From assembly GCA_946222495.1 (NCBI GenBank), contig CAMICF010000167.1:1-6680 (forward strand): a stretch of 6,680 nt of DNA, written 5' to 3'. Made by a program: the position numbers and the translations under genes. Numbering within the stretch: the stretch's first letter is position 1; every line of letters begins with the position of its first letter. The notes under the pieces were generated by a model. That model saw nothing but the letters and a program-made list of their open reading frames with translations, did no database searches and was not told the DNA's origin. Origin of the DNA: an uncultured Janibacter sp. (lineage in GTDB: Bacteria > Actinomycetota > Actinomycetes > Actinomycetales > Dermatophilaceae). Positions 1-4,980 of this stretch are shown here, piece by piece.

Positions 1-2
1 AC

Positions 3-173
3 CGGTACTCGGTGGTGCAGTTCGCCCACCCGACGCCGTGGACCGTCCTCAGCCCGCTCGTCTCGACGGTGACCGAGCAGACGCCGCAACGCTTCTCGCC
101 GATCAGCGCCGCCGACGCGCTCGACCTCGTGCTCTACGAGATCAACCTCATCGAGGACGCGCGCCGGGTCTGA
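3..173 (+). CDS. C-terminal 56 residues of an unrecognised protein (5' end outside window)
   Basis: The frame starting at base 3 is open from the window edge to a TGA at 171-173. It has third-position GC bias and a normal protein composition (it begins RYSVVQFAHPTPWTVL and ends YEINLIEDARRV). The tail is soluble-looking, with a Pro/aromatic-rich stretch followed by an amphipathic helix rich in Asp, Leu and Glu. I do not recognise the family from this fragment and assign no function. A competing frame that opens at an ATG at 38 is Arg/Pro-rich and looks like a shadow. The tRNA gene follows 49 bp after the stop. Confidence 0.7.
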   Translation, partial: RYSVVQFAHPTPWTVLSPLVSTVTEQTPQRFSPISAADALDLVLYEINLIEDARRV

Positions 174-198
174 GCCGGCTCCGGCGGCCTGTCACAAT
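170..198 (+). promoter_or_regulatory. Possible promoter of the tRNA-Val gene
   Basis: A -10-like CACAAT (193-198, 4 of 6 matches to TATAAT) lies 17 bp after a weak -35-like CTGAGC (170-175), which overlaps the stop codon of the upstream gene. Transcription would start near 205, leaving a tRNA 5' leader of about 18 nt for RNase P to remove. The same transcript probably also carries nif3. The boxes are weak, so this is inference from position. Confidence 0.35.
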
Positions 199-222
199 GA
201 CCCCGGCGCTCTCCGCGCCCAG

Positions 223-295
223 GGGCCTGTAGCTCAGGTGGTAGAGCACCGCGTTTACACCGCGGGTGTCGTCGGTTCGAGCCCGGCCGGGCCCA
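223..295 (+). tRNA. tRNA-Val, anticodon UAC
   Basis: A complete 73-nt cloverleaf can be folded by eye. The acceptor stem is 223-229 with 288-294 (7 bp, one G-U). The D stem is GCTC (232-235) with GAGC (244-247). The anticodon stem is CCGCG (249-253) with CGCGG (261-265), around the loop TTTACAC (254-260), which places TAC at the anticodon. The T stem is 271-275 with 283-287, and its loop begins TTCGA. The discriminator is A295. The 3' CCA is not encoded: the next bases are CATG, so CCA must be added after processing. UAC decodes GUA and related valine codons. The gene sits directly against the nif3 start codon. Confidence 0.97.
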
Positions 296-296
296 C

Positions 297-1160
297 ATGA
301 CCGATCTCCGACTGCGCGACGTGCTCGCCGTCCTCGAGCGGATGTACCCCGCCGACACCGCCCAGTCCTGGGACCGGGTGGGGCTCGTCACCGGGGACCT
401 CGACCAGCCGGTGCGCCGGGTGCACGCGGCCGTGGACCCGACGCTCGCCGTCATCGAGGAGGCCCGGGAGGCGGGCGCCGACCTGCTCATCACGCACCAC
501 CCGCTGCTGCTCCGCGGGGTGCACTCGGTCGCCACGACCAGCGCGAAGGGAGCGGCCGTCACCTCCCTCGTCGTCGGCGACGTCGCCCACCTCGTCGCCC
601 ACACCAACGCCGACGTGGCCGAGCCGGGCGTGAACACCGCCCTGGCCCGGGCCTGCGGGCTCGAGGACACCGAGCCCCTGAGCATCGAGGAGGGGCGGGC
701 CATGGGACGCGTCGGTGACCTCCCCGATGAGGTCGACCTCGCGACCTTCGCCGAGCGGCTCGCGGCGGCCCTCCCACCGGCCCCGGGCGGGATCCGGGTG
801 GCGGGCCCGGCCGACGGCCGGGTGCGGCGCGTGGCCCTGCTCGGGGGCGCCGGCGACGGGTTGCTCGACGCGGCGGCTGCCGCCGACGCGGACGTCTACG
901 TCACCTCCGACCTGCGCCACCACCCCGTCCTCGAGGCCCGGGAGGAGGCGACGACGCGTGGGGGGACCCCCTTCGTCGTCGACGCCGGCCACTGGGCCAC
1001 CGAGTCGCTCTGGCTCGACCACCTGCTCACCCGTCTCGGCAACTCCCTCGCAGAGGCAGGAGCGGACATGGTGGGATGGGAGACCCACGTGAGCACCATC
1101 CGCACCGACCCGTGGACCTTCACCGTCGGCGCACAGACCGCACCAGGAGACCACCCGTGA
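297..1160 (+). CDS. Nif3-like dinuclear metal centre protein (YbgI/YqfO family)
   Basis: This 287-aa protein belongs to the Nif3/DUF34 family, cytosolic ring-shaped hexamers with a two-metal site. They are often labelled 'GTP cyclohydrolase 1 type 2 homolog', but the physiological substrate is not settled. The family metal motifs are intact: ITHHP (His67, His68), HTNAD (His102, Asp106) and GHWATE (His232, Glu236). SWDRVGL at 24-30 is the N-terminal family signature. The length matches the short form without the PII-like insert found in longer homologues. I chose ATG 297 because the conserved N-terminal helix (RDVLAVLERMYP) begins a few residues later, and a start at ATG 342 would cut it. There is no Shine-Dalgarno: the bases just upstream are the tRNA acceptor and T stems. 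The gene ends in a 4-bp overlap with the zinc-ribbon gene, so the two are probably cotranscribed. Confidence 0.93.
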   Translation: MTDLRLRDVLAVLERMYPADTAQSWDRVGLVTGDLDQPVRRVHAAVDPTLAVIEEAREAGADLLITHHPLLLRGVHSVATTSAKGAAVTSLVVGDVAHLVAHTNADVAEPGVNTALARACGLEDTEPLSIEEGRAMGRVGDLPDEVDLATFAERLAAALPPAPGGIRVAGPADGRVRRVALLGGAGDGLLDAAAAADADVYVTSDLRHHPVLEAREEATTRGGTPFVVDAGHWATESLWLDHLLTRLGNSLAEAGADMVGWETHVSTIRTDPWTFTVGAQTAPGDHP

Positions 1161-1903
1161 AGGCAGACCCCTTCGTCCAGGCACGACTGCTCGAGCTGCA
1201 GGCGCTCGACACCCGGCTGCAGCAGATCGAGCACGCCCGCTCGCGGGTGCCGGCGATCGCCCAGCTGGCCGAGGCCGAGCGCTCCCTCCAGCAGGTGAGC
1301 GACGACGTCGTGCGGGTGGAGACGAGCCTCTCCGACATCCGGCGCGAGGTCTCCCGCGCAGAGACCGACGTCCAGCAGGTGCGTGACCGTGCCGCCCGCG
1401 ACCAGGAGCGCCTCGACGCCGGCGCCGGGATGACGGCGAGGGACCTCACCTCGCTCCAGCACGAGCTGGAGTCGCTCGCCCGACGCCAGGGTGACCTCGA
1501 GGAGGTCGAGCTCGAGGCCATGGAGCGCCAGGAGGCGGCCGAGGAGCGACTCACCGAGCGGACGGCCGAGCAGCAGCGGATGCAGGGCGAGGTCGACCGT
1601 CTCACCGGCGAGCGCGACGAGGCCGTGGCCGAGCTCGACAGCGAGCGCGAGGGCGTGGTCGCCAAGCGCGAGGGTCTCGCCGGCGGCATCGACGACGCGC
1701 TCATCGCGCTGTACGACCGGATCCGCGAGTTCTCCGGCGGCCTCGGCGCCGCCGAGTTCACGCACGGCCGGTGCGGCGGCTGCCGCCTCGAGCTCAACCC
1801 GGTCGACGTCGCCACCATCGAGAAGGCCCCGGTCGACGAGGTCGTGAGGTGCGAGGAGTGCGGACGGATCCTCGTGCGCATCCTGGCCCCGGCCCAGGCC
1901 TGA
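1157..1903 (+). CDS. Coiled-coil C4 zinc-ribbon protein (DUF164/zf-RING_7 family)
   Basis: This 248-aa protein has two parts. Residues about 10-190 form a long, highly charged helical hairpin rich in Glu, Arg, Gln and Leu with heptad-like spacing. The C-terminus is a treble-clef-like zinc ribbon with CGGC (Cys206, Cys209) and CEEC (Cys232, Cys235). This layout matches the family of M. tuberculosis Rv2229c, chlamydial CT398 and H. pylori HP0958. Members act as scaffold or RNA/protein-binding factors; the actinobacterial role is unknown. The GTG at 1157 overlaps the nif3 stop (GTGA) and has a good SD, AGGAGA, at 1145-1150 with 6-nt spacing, so translation is probably coupled to nif3. A longer in-frame start at 1076 would add an Arg-rich stretch lying inside nif3, and I rejected it. 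In mycobacteria an RNase H/acid phosphatase gene follows; here a membrane protein does. Confidence 0.92.
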   Translation: MKADPFVQARLLELQALDTRLQQIEHARSRVPAIAQLAEAERSLQQVSDDVVRVETSLSDIRREVSRAETDVQQVRDRAARDQERLDAGAGMTARDLTSLQHELESLARRQGDLEEVELEAMERQEAAEERLTERTAEQQRMQGEVDRLTGERDEAVAELDSEREGVVAKREGLAGGIDDALIALYDRIREFSGGLGAAEFTHGRCGGCRLELNPVDVATIEKAPVDEVVRCEECGRILVRILAPAQA

Positions 1904-1913
1904 CGGCCCCCTG

Positions 1914-1930
1914 ACGGAGCACCCGACATC
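1914..1930 (+). promoter_or_regulatory. Shine-Dalgarno plus possible ATC start for the VTT-like membrane protein
   Basis: GGAG at 1916-1919 stands 8 nt before an ATC codon at 1928-1930, in frame with the membrane protein. No ATG, GTG, TTG or CTG occurs in this frame between the stop at 1901-1903 and GTG 1976. Reading from ATC gives an N-terminus of MDDLPTWLTASGLVGAV, which completes the first membrane helix. GTG 1976 has no properly spaced SD. ATC initiation is rare, so this remains an inference. Confidence 0.45.
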
Positions 1931-1975
1931 GACGACCTACCCACCTGGCTCACGGCCTCCGGACTCGTCGGGGCG

Positions 1976-2455
1976 GTGCTCTTCGGGCTCCTCTCCGCGT
2001 ACTTCCCGCCGCTGAACGCCGAGATCTACGCCATCGCCGCACCGGTGATCTTCCCGGAGACCTGGGTCTTCCACGTGGCCGCGATGACCGGTGGCCTCGT
2101 CGTCGGCAAGGTCACCCACTTCATCGCTGCGGCGAAGGGGGCGGAGGCCTACGCCCGCCGGCAGGAGGAGAAGCACCCCGACCACGAGGCCAGGTACCCG
2201 CCGGGATCCGTCCGGGACCGCATCGCCCGCGGGAGCACGGCGATGGTCGACGTCCTCGACCGTCCACGGCTCGGCCCGCTCGTCATGCTCGCGAGCTCCG
2301 GCATCGGGTTCCCCCCGCTCGCCGTCGTCACCGTCGCCGCCGGCCTGAGGCGGATCAACCTCGGGGCCTTCACGGCCTTCACCCTCATCGGATGCCTCGC
2401 ACGCTTCCTCATCACCTCGTGGCTGGTCGTCCAGGGGATCGCGGTCGGCGGCTGA
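1976..2455 (+). CDS. Small VTT/DedA-like (YqaA-type) integral membrane protein
   Basis: From the first conventional start (GTG 1976) the product is 159 aa; from the ATC at 1928 it would be 175 aa. Hydrophobic segments lie at about residues 1-26 (with a Pro-Pro break at 11-12), 29-52, 98-122 and 128-153. A charged loop at 53-97 separates the two halves. The second half contains GIGFPPLAVVTVAAGLRR followed by FTLIGCLARFL, which resembles the SNARE-associated/VTT domain (DedA superfamily: membrane homeostasis, lipid scrambling or transport). The protein is shorter than typical DedA proteins, and its substrate is unknown. The first helix looks cut when translation starts at 1976, which argues for a start further upstream. 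The 24-bp gap from the zinc-ribbon stop to ATC 1928 fits membership of the nif3 operon. Confidence 0.8.
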   Translation: MLFGLLSAYFPPLNAEIYAIAAPVIFPETWVFHVAAMTGGLVVGKVTHFIAAAKGAEAYARRQEEKHPDHEARYPPGSVRDRIARGSTAMVDVLDRPRLGPLVMLASSGIGFPPLAVVTVAAGLRRINLGAFTAFTLIGCLARFLITSWLVVQGIAVGG

Positions 2456-2483
2456 CCGTCCCGGGTGCTGACCGGGCGAACGG
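2456..2483 (+). terminator. GC-rich stem-loop after the VTT-like gene, possible terminator
   Basis: CCGT (2456-2459) can pair with ACGG (2480-2483), and CCCGG (2460-2464) with CCGGG (2472-2476). This gives a 9-bp stem with a 3-nt bulge and a 7-nt loop, starting directly after the stop codon. There is no T-tract, so it could be a weak U-less terminator or a mere GC-rich coincidence. It separates the nif3 operon from the rhodanese promoter. Confidence 0.3.
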
Positions 2484-2501
2484 ACCGCCCTTCGCCTGAC
2501 C

Positions 2502-2507
2502 TACCCT
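2502..2507 (+). promoter_or_regulatory. -10 box of a probably leaderless rhodanese-metZ transcript
   Basis: TACCCT fits the actinobacterial TANNNT -10 pattern. It is followed by exactly six bases and then the ATG at 2514, placing +1 on the A of the start codon. No SD precedes this ATG. No convincing -35 box is seen at 17-18 bp spacing (the region around 2478-2484 reads GAACGGA). Confidence 0.5.
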
Positions 2508-2513
2508 GCTCGC

Positions 2514-2924
2514 ATGACCTATGCCGGAGACGTCACCCCGCACCAGGCCTGGGAGCGCTTGGAGGGCGACGACAACGCCGTCCTCGTCGATGTGCGCACC
2601 CGCGCCGAGTGGTCCTTCGTGGGCCTGCCGGACCTCACCTCGGTCGGCAAGCAGGTCGTCCCCCTCGAGTGGACGACCTTCCCCGACGGCGAGGTGAACC
2701 AGCACTTCCTCGAGGAGCTGCGCGAGCACGTCCCCGAGGACGCGACCGTGCTCTTCCTCTGCCGCTCCGGCGCCCGCTCGGTGGCCGCGGCGACCACGGC
2801 CAGCCAGGCCGGCTACGCGCACGCGTACAACGTGCTCGAGGGCTTCGAGGGCGAGCACGACGCCCACAGCCACCGCAGCGTCAACGGGTGGAAGAACTCC
2901 GACCTGCCGTGGAGGCAGGGATGA
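2514..2924 (+). CDS. Single-domain rhodanese (sulfurtransferase-like protein)
   Basis: This 136-aa protein is one rhodanese domain. It has the N-terminal strand motif LVDVRTRAEW (residues 24-33, with Asp26 and Arg28) and the active-site loop CRSGARS (83-89). The loop Cys83 would carry a persulfide, and its six-residue size is the one typical of sulfur rather than phosphate chemistry. The usual substrate is thiosulfate or a persulfide donor; the natural acceptor is unknown. There is no signal peptide, so it is cytosolic. The stop overlaps the metZ start (ATGA). The same pair occurs in M. tuberculosis (Rv0390 next to Rv0391/metZ), suggesting the rhodanese serves sulfur supply or detoxification for homocysteine synthesis. 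The start at ATG 2514 is supported by the domain boundary and the -10 box just upstream; it has no SD and is probably leaderless. Confidence 0.93.
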   Translation: MTYAGDVTPHQAWERLEGDDNAVLVDVRTRAEWSFVGLPDLTSVGKQVVPLEWTTFPDGEVNQHFLEELREHVPEDATVLFLCRSGARSVAAATTASQAGYAHAYNVLEGFEGEHDAHSHRSVNGWKNSDLPWRQG

Positions 2925-4147
2925 GCGAGACGTCCTTCGGCCCGGGCAACCCGCGCCCCTACCTCGACCCGACGGGGCTCTCCCCGGAGACCCTCGCCGT
3001 CCGGGGCGGGCAGGCGCGCAGCACCTTCGACGAGACGTCGGAAGGGCTCTACCTCACCTCCGGCTTCGTCTACGGGAGTGCGGAGGAGGCGGAGGCCTCC
3101 TTCACCCAGGAGGTCGAGAAGTTCGTCTACTCCCGCTACGGGAACCCGACGGTCGCGATGTTCGAGGAGCGGCTGCGCGTGCTCGAGGGCGCCGAGGCGG
3201 CCTATGCCACGGCCTCGGGCATGTCGGCGGTCTTCACCGCACTGGCCGCCCTCGTCGGGTCGGGTGACCGCCTGGTGTCCTCGCGCGGCCTCTTCGGCAG
3301 CTGCTTCGTCATCGTCGACGAGATCCTCCCGCGGTGGGGCGTCGAGACCGTCCTCGTCGACGGCCACGACCTCGACCAGTGGCGCGAGGCGCTGTCCGAG
3401 CCGACGACCGCGGTCTTCTTCGAGACGCCGAGCAACCCCATGCAGGAGCTCGTCGACATCGCCGCCGTGAGCGAGCTCGCGCACGCGGCGGGGGCCCAGG
3501 TCGTCGTCGACAACGTCTTCGGCACCCCGGTCTTCTCCCGGCCGCTCGAGCACGGCGCGGACATCGTCGTCTACTCGGCGACGAAGCACATCGACGGCCA
3601 GGGCCGGGTCCTCGGCGGCGCGATCCTCGGCCCGCAGGAGTACATCGACGGCCCGGTGCAGAACCTCGTCCGGCACACCGGCCCCTCCATGTCGGCCTTC
3701 AACGCCTGGGTGCTGCTCAAGGGGCTGGAGACCATGGACCTGCGCGTCCGACGCATGGCGGAGTCCTCGCTCGCGGTCGCCCGGGCCCTGCAGTCCCACC
3801 CCCGGGTGACCCAGGTGATCCACCCGTGGCTGCCCGACCACCCGCAGCACGACCTCGCGACCGCCCAGATGAGCGGTGGCGGCACGGTCCTCACCCTGGC
3901 CATCGACGGGGGCAAGGCGGAGGCCTTCGCGGTGATGAACTCCCTTCGCCTCGTGGACATCTCGAACAACCTCGGTGACTCCAAGTCGCTCATCACGCAC
4001 CCGGCGACGACGACCCACCGACGGATGGGTGAGGAGGCCCGCGCGGCGATCGGCATCACCGATGCCACCCTGCGGATCTCCGTGGGGCTCGAGGCCCCGG
4101 ACGACCTCGTCGCGGACATCACCGCGGCCCTCGACGGCCTCGGCTGA
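2921..4147 (+). CDS. metZ: O-succinylhomoserine sulfhydrylase (MetZ)
   Basis: This 408-aa PLP enzyme of the Cys/Met-metabolism family makes homocysteine from O-succinylhomoserine and sulfide, the direct sulfhydrylation route to methionine. Visible motifs are YSRYGNPT (70-77, phosphate and substrate binding), SGM at 99-101, VVDNVF with Asp197 (pyridine nitrogen), and SATKHIDGQGR with the Schiff-base Lys222. LRISVG carries the carboxylate-binding Arg386. The KHIDGQGR-LGG version is characteristic of MetZ rather than cystathionine gamma-synthase (MetB), though a final split from MetB or MetY needs a tree. The start is ATG 2921 with SD GGAGG at 2911-2915, overlapping the rhodanese stop by 4 bp. 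An in-frame ATG-less extension back to 2465 reads through the rhodanese gene as Arg/Pro-rich sequence and is spurious. No SAM, T-box or cobalamin riboswitch is seen upstream. Confidence 0.94.
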   Translation: MSETSFGPGNPRPYLDPTGLSPETLAVRGGQARSTFDETSEGLYLTSGFVYGSAEEAEASFTQEVEKFVYSRYGNPTVAMFEERLRVLEGAEAAYATASGMSAVFTALAALVGSGDRLVSSRGLFGSCFVIVDEILPRWGVETVLVDGHDLDQWREALSEPTTAVFFETPSNPMQELVDIAAVSELAHAAGAQVVVDNVFGTPVFSRPLEHGADIVVYSATKHIDGQGRVLGGAILGPQEYIDGPVQNLVRHTGPSMSAFNAWVLLKGLETMDLRVRRMAESSLAVARALQSHPRVTQVIHPWLPDHPQHDLATAQMSGGGTVLTLAIDGGKAEAFAVMNSLRLVDISNNLGDSKSLITHPATTTHRRMGEEARAAIGITDATLRISVGLEAPDDLVADITAALDGLG

Positions 4148-4195
4148 CGGCTCAGCCCACGAGGCCCGGCGTCGGTGGGGCGGCCGTCACCGGGC
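4142..4195. terminator. Inverted repeats between convergent metZ and yaaA
   Basis: GGCTGA (4142-4147, including the metZ stop) pairs with TCAGCC (4152-4157) around a CGGC loop. A second pair, GCCCGG (4164-4169) with CCGGGC (4190-4195), spans the yaaA stop. Neither has a T-tract on either strand. The 39-bp convergent gap must end transcription from both sides, so U-less hairpin termination is plausible, but in DNA this GC-rich short inverted repeats are also expected by chance. Confidence 0.3.
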
Positions 4196-4933
4196 GGTGG
4201 CGTCGAGGACCCACGGGCGACCGGCCTTCGTCGGCTCGGACAGGGCGACCTCGAAGGCGGGCTCGAGGGCCGCGGCGAGCGCCGTCGGGGTCCTGGGCTC
4301 CCGGTCCACCCCGAGCAGGTGCCGCGTCACGAGACCCCGGGTGTGCTTGGCCATGTGCGTCGCGCCCGGGACCCGGACCTGGACCCACCGGCGCGCGGCG
4401 TCGCCGCGGGGCTGCCAGGCCGCGACATAGGTGCTGGAGCGGCAGTCGACGACGAGCCCGCTGCCCGCGGCGGCGGTGAGCTCGGCATCCAGCGGGTCCC
4501 GCCAGTGCCCGGCGAGCGGCCCGACGCCGGGCAGGTTGACCGCCATGGAGAGCCGGTAGGGCGGGATCCGGTCCTGGGGGCGGACCGCGCCGAAGAGGGC
4601 GGAGACGACGACGAGCCAGCGGTGCGCGCGGCGCTTGGCGCCGGGGGAGAGGCTCTCCAGGTCGAGCGCGTCGTAGAGGACGCCGCTGTACACGTGCGAG
4701 GCCGGGGGAGCGGGCGCCGTCGTGAGTGCGGTGTTGCGGGCGACCTCCTCGACGAGGTTGGGGCTCACCCCGAGCACCTCGTGGGCGTCCTCCCGTGCGC
4801 TCGCGGCGGCCAGCGCGGCGAGCACCTGCTCGCGCGCAGGCGTCAGCGAGGGGAAGGACAGCGAGCCGGTGTCGAGGGCCTTGCCTCGGGCACGACCGGA
4901 CTTGGACTCGGAGGGCGGCAGGAGGACGAGCAC
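4187..4933 (-). CDS. yaaA: Peroxide stress protein YaaA (DUF328/UPF0246)
   Basis: This 248-aa protein has the family hallmarks: PPSESK at residues 6-11, YSGVLYDAL (82-90), LFGAVRPQDRIPPYRL (113-128), SSTY (166-169) and a C-terminal AKHTRG (195-200). In E. coli YaaA is induced by OxyR and lowers free intracellular iron during H2O2 stress; its biochemical activity is poorly defined, with DNA binding proposed from its structure. The length is normal. The start is a GTG at 4933-4931, fixed by the conserved N-terminal strand LVLLPPSESK, with no room for an earlier start. It has no SD, but a TATGGT -10 box lies six bases upstream, so the mRNA is probably leaderless. The gene is divergent from rnr and convergent with metZ. 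No OxyR or other operator could be recognised in the 47-bp intergenic gap. Confidence 0.94.
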   Translation of the reverse strand: MLVLLPPSESKSGRARGKALDTGSLSFPSLTPAREQVLAALAAASAREDAHEVLGVSPNLVEEVARNTALTTAPAPPASHVYSGVLYDALDLESLSPGAKRRAHRWLVVVSALFGAVRPQDRIPPYRLSMAVNLPGVGPLAGHWRDPLDAELTAAAGSGLVVDCRSSTYVAAWQPRGDAARRWVQVRVPGATHMAKHTRGLVTRHLLGVDREPRTPTALAAALEPAFEVALSEPTKAGRPWVLDATAR

Positions 4934-4939
4934 CCGCGC

Positions 4940-4945
4940 ACCATA
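4940..4945 (-). promoter_or_regulatory. -10 box of leaderless yaaA transcript
   Basis: On the minus strand this reads TATGGT, followed by exactly six bases and then the GTG start at 4933, which puts +1 on the first base of the start codon. No good -35 box is seen at standard spacing. Confidence 0.5.
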
Positions 4946-4967
4946 CGAAATCCACCGCCGCGGGCCC

Positions 4968-4973
4968 TATCGT
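4968..4973 (+). promoter_or_regulatory. -10 box of leaderless rnr-family transcript
   Basis: TATCGT (TANNNT pattern) ends seven bases before ATG 4981, so +1 falls on or one base before the start codon. There is no SD (the preceding bases are GTGACCACC). Its centre is about 28 bp from the opposing yaaA -10 box, so the two polymerases would occupy overlapping DNA. Confidence 0.5.
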
Positions 4974-4980
4974 GACCACC

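Noticed and set aside
172..185. GAGCCGGCTC palindrome (172-181) and a nearby GCCGG/CCGGC pair as a terminator of the first gene
   Set aside because: The loop would be too short for a stable hairpin, there is no T-tract, and such GC palindromes are common by chance here.
255..1184. 309-codon minus-strand frame antisense to nif3
   Set aside because: It would run into the tRNA gene and has a shadow-like composition; Nif3 metal motifs are present on the plus strand.
2465..2920. N-terminal extension of MetZ by 152 residues, as an apparent rhodanese/MetZ-frame fusion
   Set aside because: The extension is the rhodanese gene read in the wrong frame (Arg/Pro/Gly-rich). MetZ has its own ATG and SD at 2911-2923.
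2813..4018. 401-codon minus-strand open frame antisense to metZ
   Set aside because: Low-complexity Arg/Asp/Val/Gly-rich product with no motifs; metZ on the plus strand is unambiguous.
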